Below, one piece after another: positions 6,733 through 8,114 of a stretch of DNA of 8,114 nucleotides. The translations under genes were made by a program, and so were the position numbers. The stretch's first letter is position 1, and every line of letters begins with the position of its first letter. The notes beneath the pieces were generated by a model, which saw only the letters and a program-made list of their open reading frames with translations, was not told the DNA's origin and did no database searches. This DNA is from Chloroflexota bacterium. GTDB taxonomy: Bacteria > Chloroflexota > UBA6077 > JADZDV01. The stretch is from NCBI GenBank assembly GCA_020850915.1, contig JADZDV010000196.1, positions 1-8,114 of the forward strand, in the 5' to 3' direction.

Positions 6733-7002
6733 ATGTTCAATCTCTTCCGAGCCCTGGCTCGACCTCGACGCCGCGTAGTCCTGTACACTCGTGAGCAGTG
6801 CTCGATCTGTCATGAAGCGCTGGGCTTGCTTCGGCGCGCGGTGGGTCGACGCGACGACGTGGCGGTAGTGGACATCGAGAGCGATCCCGCTCTCATCCGC
6901 CAGTATGGCGTCACGATCCCCGTCGTCGTGATTCAGGGAGGCGAGACGATCGAGTGGCCGTTTACCCTCGCGGATCTGAAGCGCACGCTGGCTCGGCGTT
7001 AG
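6733..7002 (+). CDS. Glutaredoxin-like thioredoxin-fold protein (DUF836-like)
   Basis: This 89 aa cytoplasmic protein has a compact glutaredoxin/thioredoxin-like fold. A first strand (VVLYTREQC, 15-23) leads into the CxxC motif CSIC (Cys23, Cys26), and the cis-proline loop TIPVVVI is at 61-67 (Pro63). A DUF836-type pattern (V.DIESDP, then YGV.IPV) matches small glutaredoxin-like proteins of unknown partner. It would be expected to reduce or exchange disulfides, but that has not been shown for this subgroup. The ATG is seven bases after the Lgt-like gene's stop. A longer form from a GTG at 6688 would overlap that gene and add an Arg/Ala-rich tail with no fold, so the short form is preferred. 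No strong ribosome site is visible, which fits coupled translation. Confidence 0.82.
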   Translation: MFNLFRALARPRRRVVLYTREQCSICHEALGLLRRAVGRRDDVAVVDIESDPALIRQYGVTIPVVVIQGGETIEWPFTLADLKRTLARR

Positions 7003-7607
7003 AGACCCAGGCCGTCACCCTTGCCGCTGGCCTCCGAGCGCACTGGCTCGCACTGGTCAATGCCGCGCTGACGCTCTTTGTCGCGCTCCCCCTGGCCGCC
7101 CCCTGGCTCATGTCGGTCGGTCGCGACGACCTGGCCAGTTGGGTCTATCGCCTCTACGCCACGGCGTGTCACCAGTGGTCATTCCGCACGTTCTTCCTGT
7201 TCGGCCCCCGTCCGACATACAGTTATGACGAGTTGAGCGCCCTCGCACCGGGGGCGGCCTATAGTCTTGTCGGCTCCCCGGAGCTCGGCTACAAAGTCGC
7301 CTTCTGTGAACGGGATGTCGCTATCTACACCGGCGCCCTGCTCGCCGGCCTGCTCTTCATCGCTCTGCGGAGCAAGCTGCGCCCACTCCGATGGTCACTG
7401 TTCATGGCCCTGATCGTTCCGATGGCGCTTGACGGTCTCACCCAGCTTCTGGGTCTTCGAGAGAGCAACGTCGAGCTTCGGACCTTGACCGGCCTGTTGT
7501 TCGGCATCGTCAGCGTCTGGCTCGTCTTCCCCCGTCTGGACCTTCTGCTGACCGGCCGGCCGCCCACCAACGAGCGCGCCGTCGCTGTCGATGGACTTCC
7601 CGCGTGA
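6954..7607 (+). CDS. DUF2085 family integral membrane protein
   Basis: The product (217 aa) is a predicted membrane protein of the DUF2085 family, whose function is unknown. Hydrophobic segments are at about 31-53, 123-138, 146-163 and 178-192. The family signatures are CHQ (72-74) followed by FRTFFLFG, FCERDVAIYTG (117-127), and ALDGLTQLLGLRESN with R-x-LTG (158-180). In the common form the second motif reads CARCTGIY; here one Cys is replaced by Asp (Asp121), a variant I associate with Chloroflexota homologues (from memory). About 30 residues (84-114) separate the two motifs. The GTG start overlaps the glutaredoxin-like gene by 49 bases; GGGAGG at 6936-6941 is 12 bases upstream. No other ATG, GTG or TTG occurs before the first membrane segment, so a start at an unusual codon cannot be excluded. 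Confidence 0.82.
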   Translation: MAVYPRGSEAHAGSALETQAVTLAAGLRAHWLALVNAALTLFVALPLAAPWLMSVGRDDLASWVYRLYATACHQWSFRTFFLFGPRPTYSYDELSALAPGAAYSLVGSPELGYKVAFCERDVAIYTGALLAGLLFIALRSKLRPLRWSLFMALIVPMALDGLTQLLGLRESNVELRTLTGLLFGIVSVWLVFPRLDLLLTGRPPTNERAVAVDGLPA

Positions 7608-8114
7608 TGGCCGCGCGCCACGCCGCCATCTACACCCTCACCAACACCGTCCCCTGGATCGGGACGGCCCTCTGGCTTCTATTCGTCCTCTCCATTCCGC
7701 TCTTTCTTGTGGGCGCCAACGTCCGCACGGTGACCTTCAGTCCGGGCACCTACCGCGAGGGCTTCGCGAAATACGGCGCCTCACGCGCCACCGGCCTGTC
7801 CGACGCGCAGCTCGAGCAGGTCGCCACGCAGCTCATCGACTTCTTCAAGGGTCGGTCGGATCTGCTCGATGTCGCCGTGGAGCGCGGCGGAAGGACGGTG
7901 CCGCTGTTCAACCAGCGAGAGATTCAGCACATGGCCGACGTGCATCGGTTGATGCGGGCCGTATTCATGCTGAGCTGGGCCGCGTCGCTGTACCTGGCGC
8001 TCTATGCGATCGGCGGGCTGGCGCTCTTTCGCTCGGCCGCGCTCCGGGAGCTGGGCCTGGGGCTGTTGGCTGGCGCGGGCTTGTCAATCGGCCTCCTCGT
8101 GCTGATCGGAGTGC
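7607..8114 (+). CDS. DUF1461 (TIGR01906-type) integral membrane protein, 3' end cut off
   Basis: The open frame runs from the ATG at 7607 off the right edge (169 complete codons). The protein has a first membrane segment at about 18-36 and an extracytoplasmic-looking region of about 75 residues. The family signature FNQREIQHMADVH follows at 101-113, with Glu105, His108 and Asp111 as the notable polar residues. Further membrane segments lie at about 117-141 and 148-168. This pattern fits DUF1461, a family of unknown function with members of around 200-240 aa, so perhaps 40-70 residues are missing. The start overlaps the DUF2085 stop by one base (TGATG), a usual sign of coupled translation, and the two families plausibly work together. 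The conserved polar signature facing the loop suggests a binding or catalytic site, but no activity is known. Confidence 0.8.
   Translation, partial: MAARHAAIYTLTNTVPWIGTALWLLFVLSIPLFLVGANVRTVTFSPGTYREGFAKYGASRATGLSDAQLEQVATQLIDFFKGRSDLLDVAVERGGRTVPLFNQREIQHMADVHRLMRAVFMLSWAASLYLALYAIGGLALFRSAALRELGLGLLAGAGLSIGLLVLIGV

Overview
The window is GC-rich (roughly 60-65% by eye) bacterial chromosome, with every recognisable gene on the + strand and little spacing between genes. The best guess for the source is a Chloroflexota bacterium (Thermomicrobia or a related lineage) or another high-GC, deep-branching Terrabacteria group. The reasons are the lipoprotein with a long Ala/Pro/Ser/Thr linker, the DUF2085 protein with the variant motif FCERDVAIY, a DUF1461 protein and a divergent Lgt-like protein side by side. 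This is inference from gene content; no rRNA or other marker is present.

Region 1 (1-1005). About 240 bases at the left edge hold no gene I can support. They are followed by a lipoprotein with one cupredoxin domain and a complete type 1 copper ligand set, then a 153-base gap before the next gene.

Region 2 (1006-5497). Three tightly packed genes form the conserved stress/sporulation set prkA - yhbH (yeaH) - spoVR (ycgB). They encode an AAA+ protein of the PrkA/YeaG family, a von Willebrand A-like protein with an intact MIDAS site (UPF0229/DUF444), and a SpoVR family protein. Gaps are 10 and 3 bases, so one transcript with coupled translation is likely. The AAA+ plus VWA pairing suggests a machine-plus-adaptor arrangement, with SpoVR as a partner or client. 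That reading is inference.

Region 3 (5498-8114). A plausible sigma-70-type promoter with an inverted repeat over its -10 element lies just after spoVR. It would drive a second operon: a small soluble zinc-finger (anti-sigma-like) protein, a multi-pass Lgt-like protein whose expected catalytic residues are replaced, a small glutaredoxin-like CxxC protein, a DUF2085 membrane protein, and a DUF1461 membrane protein cut off by the window end. Spacing is short or overlapping throughout. The function of this second operon is unknown and it is the least described part of the window. Several members carry cysteines in motif positions, so a membrane-associated redox or lipid-related role is possible but unproven.

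I found no RNA genes, CRISPR arrays, mobile elements or convincing rho-independent terminators.
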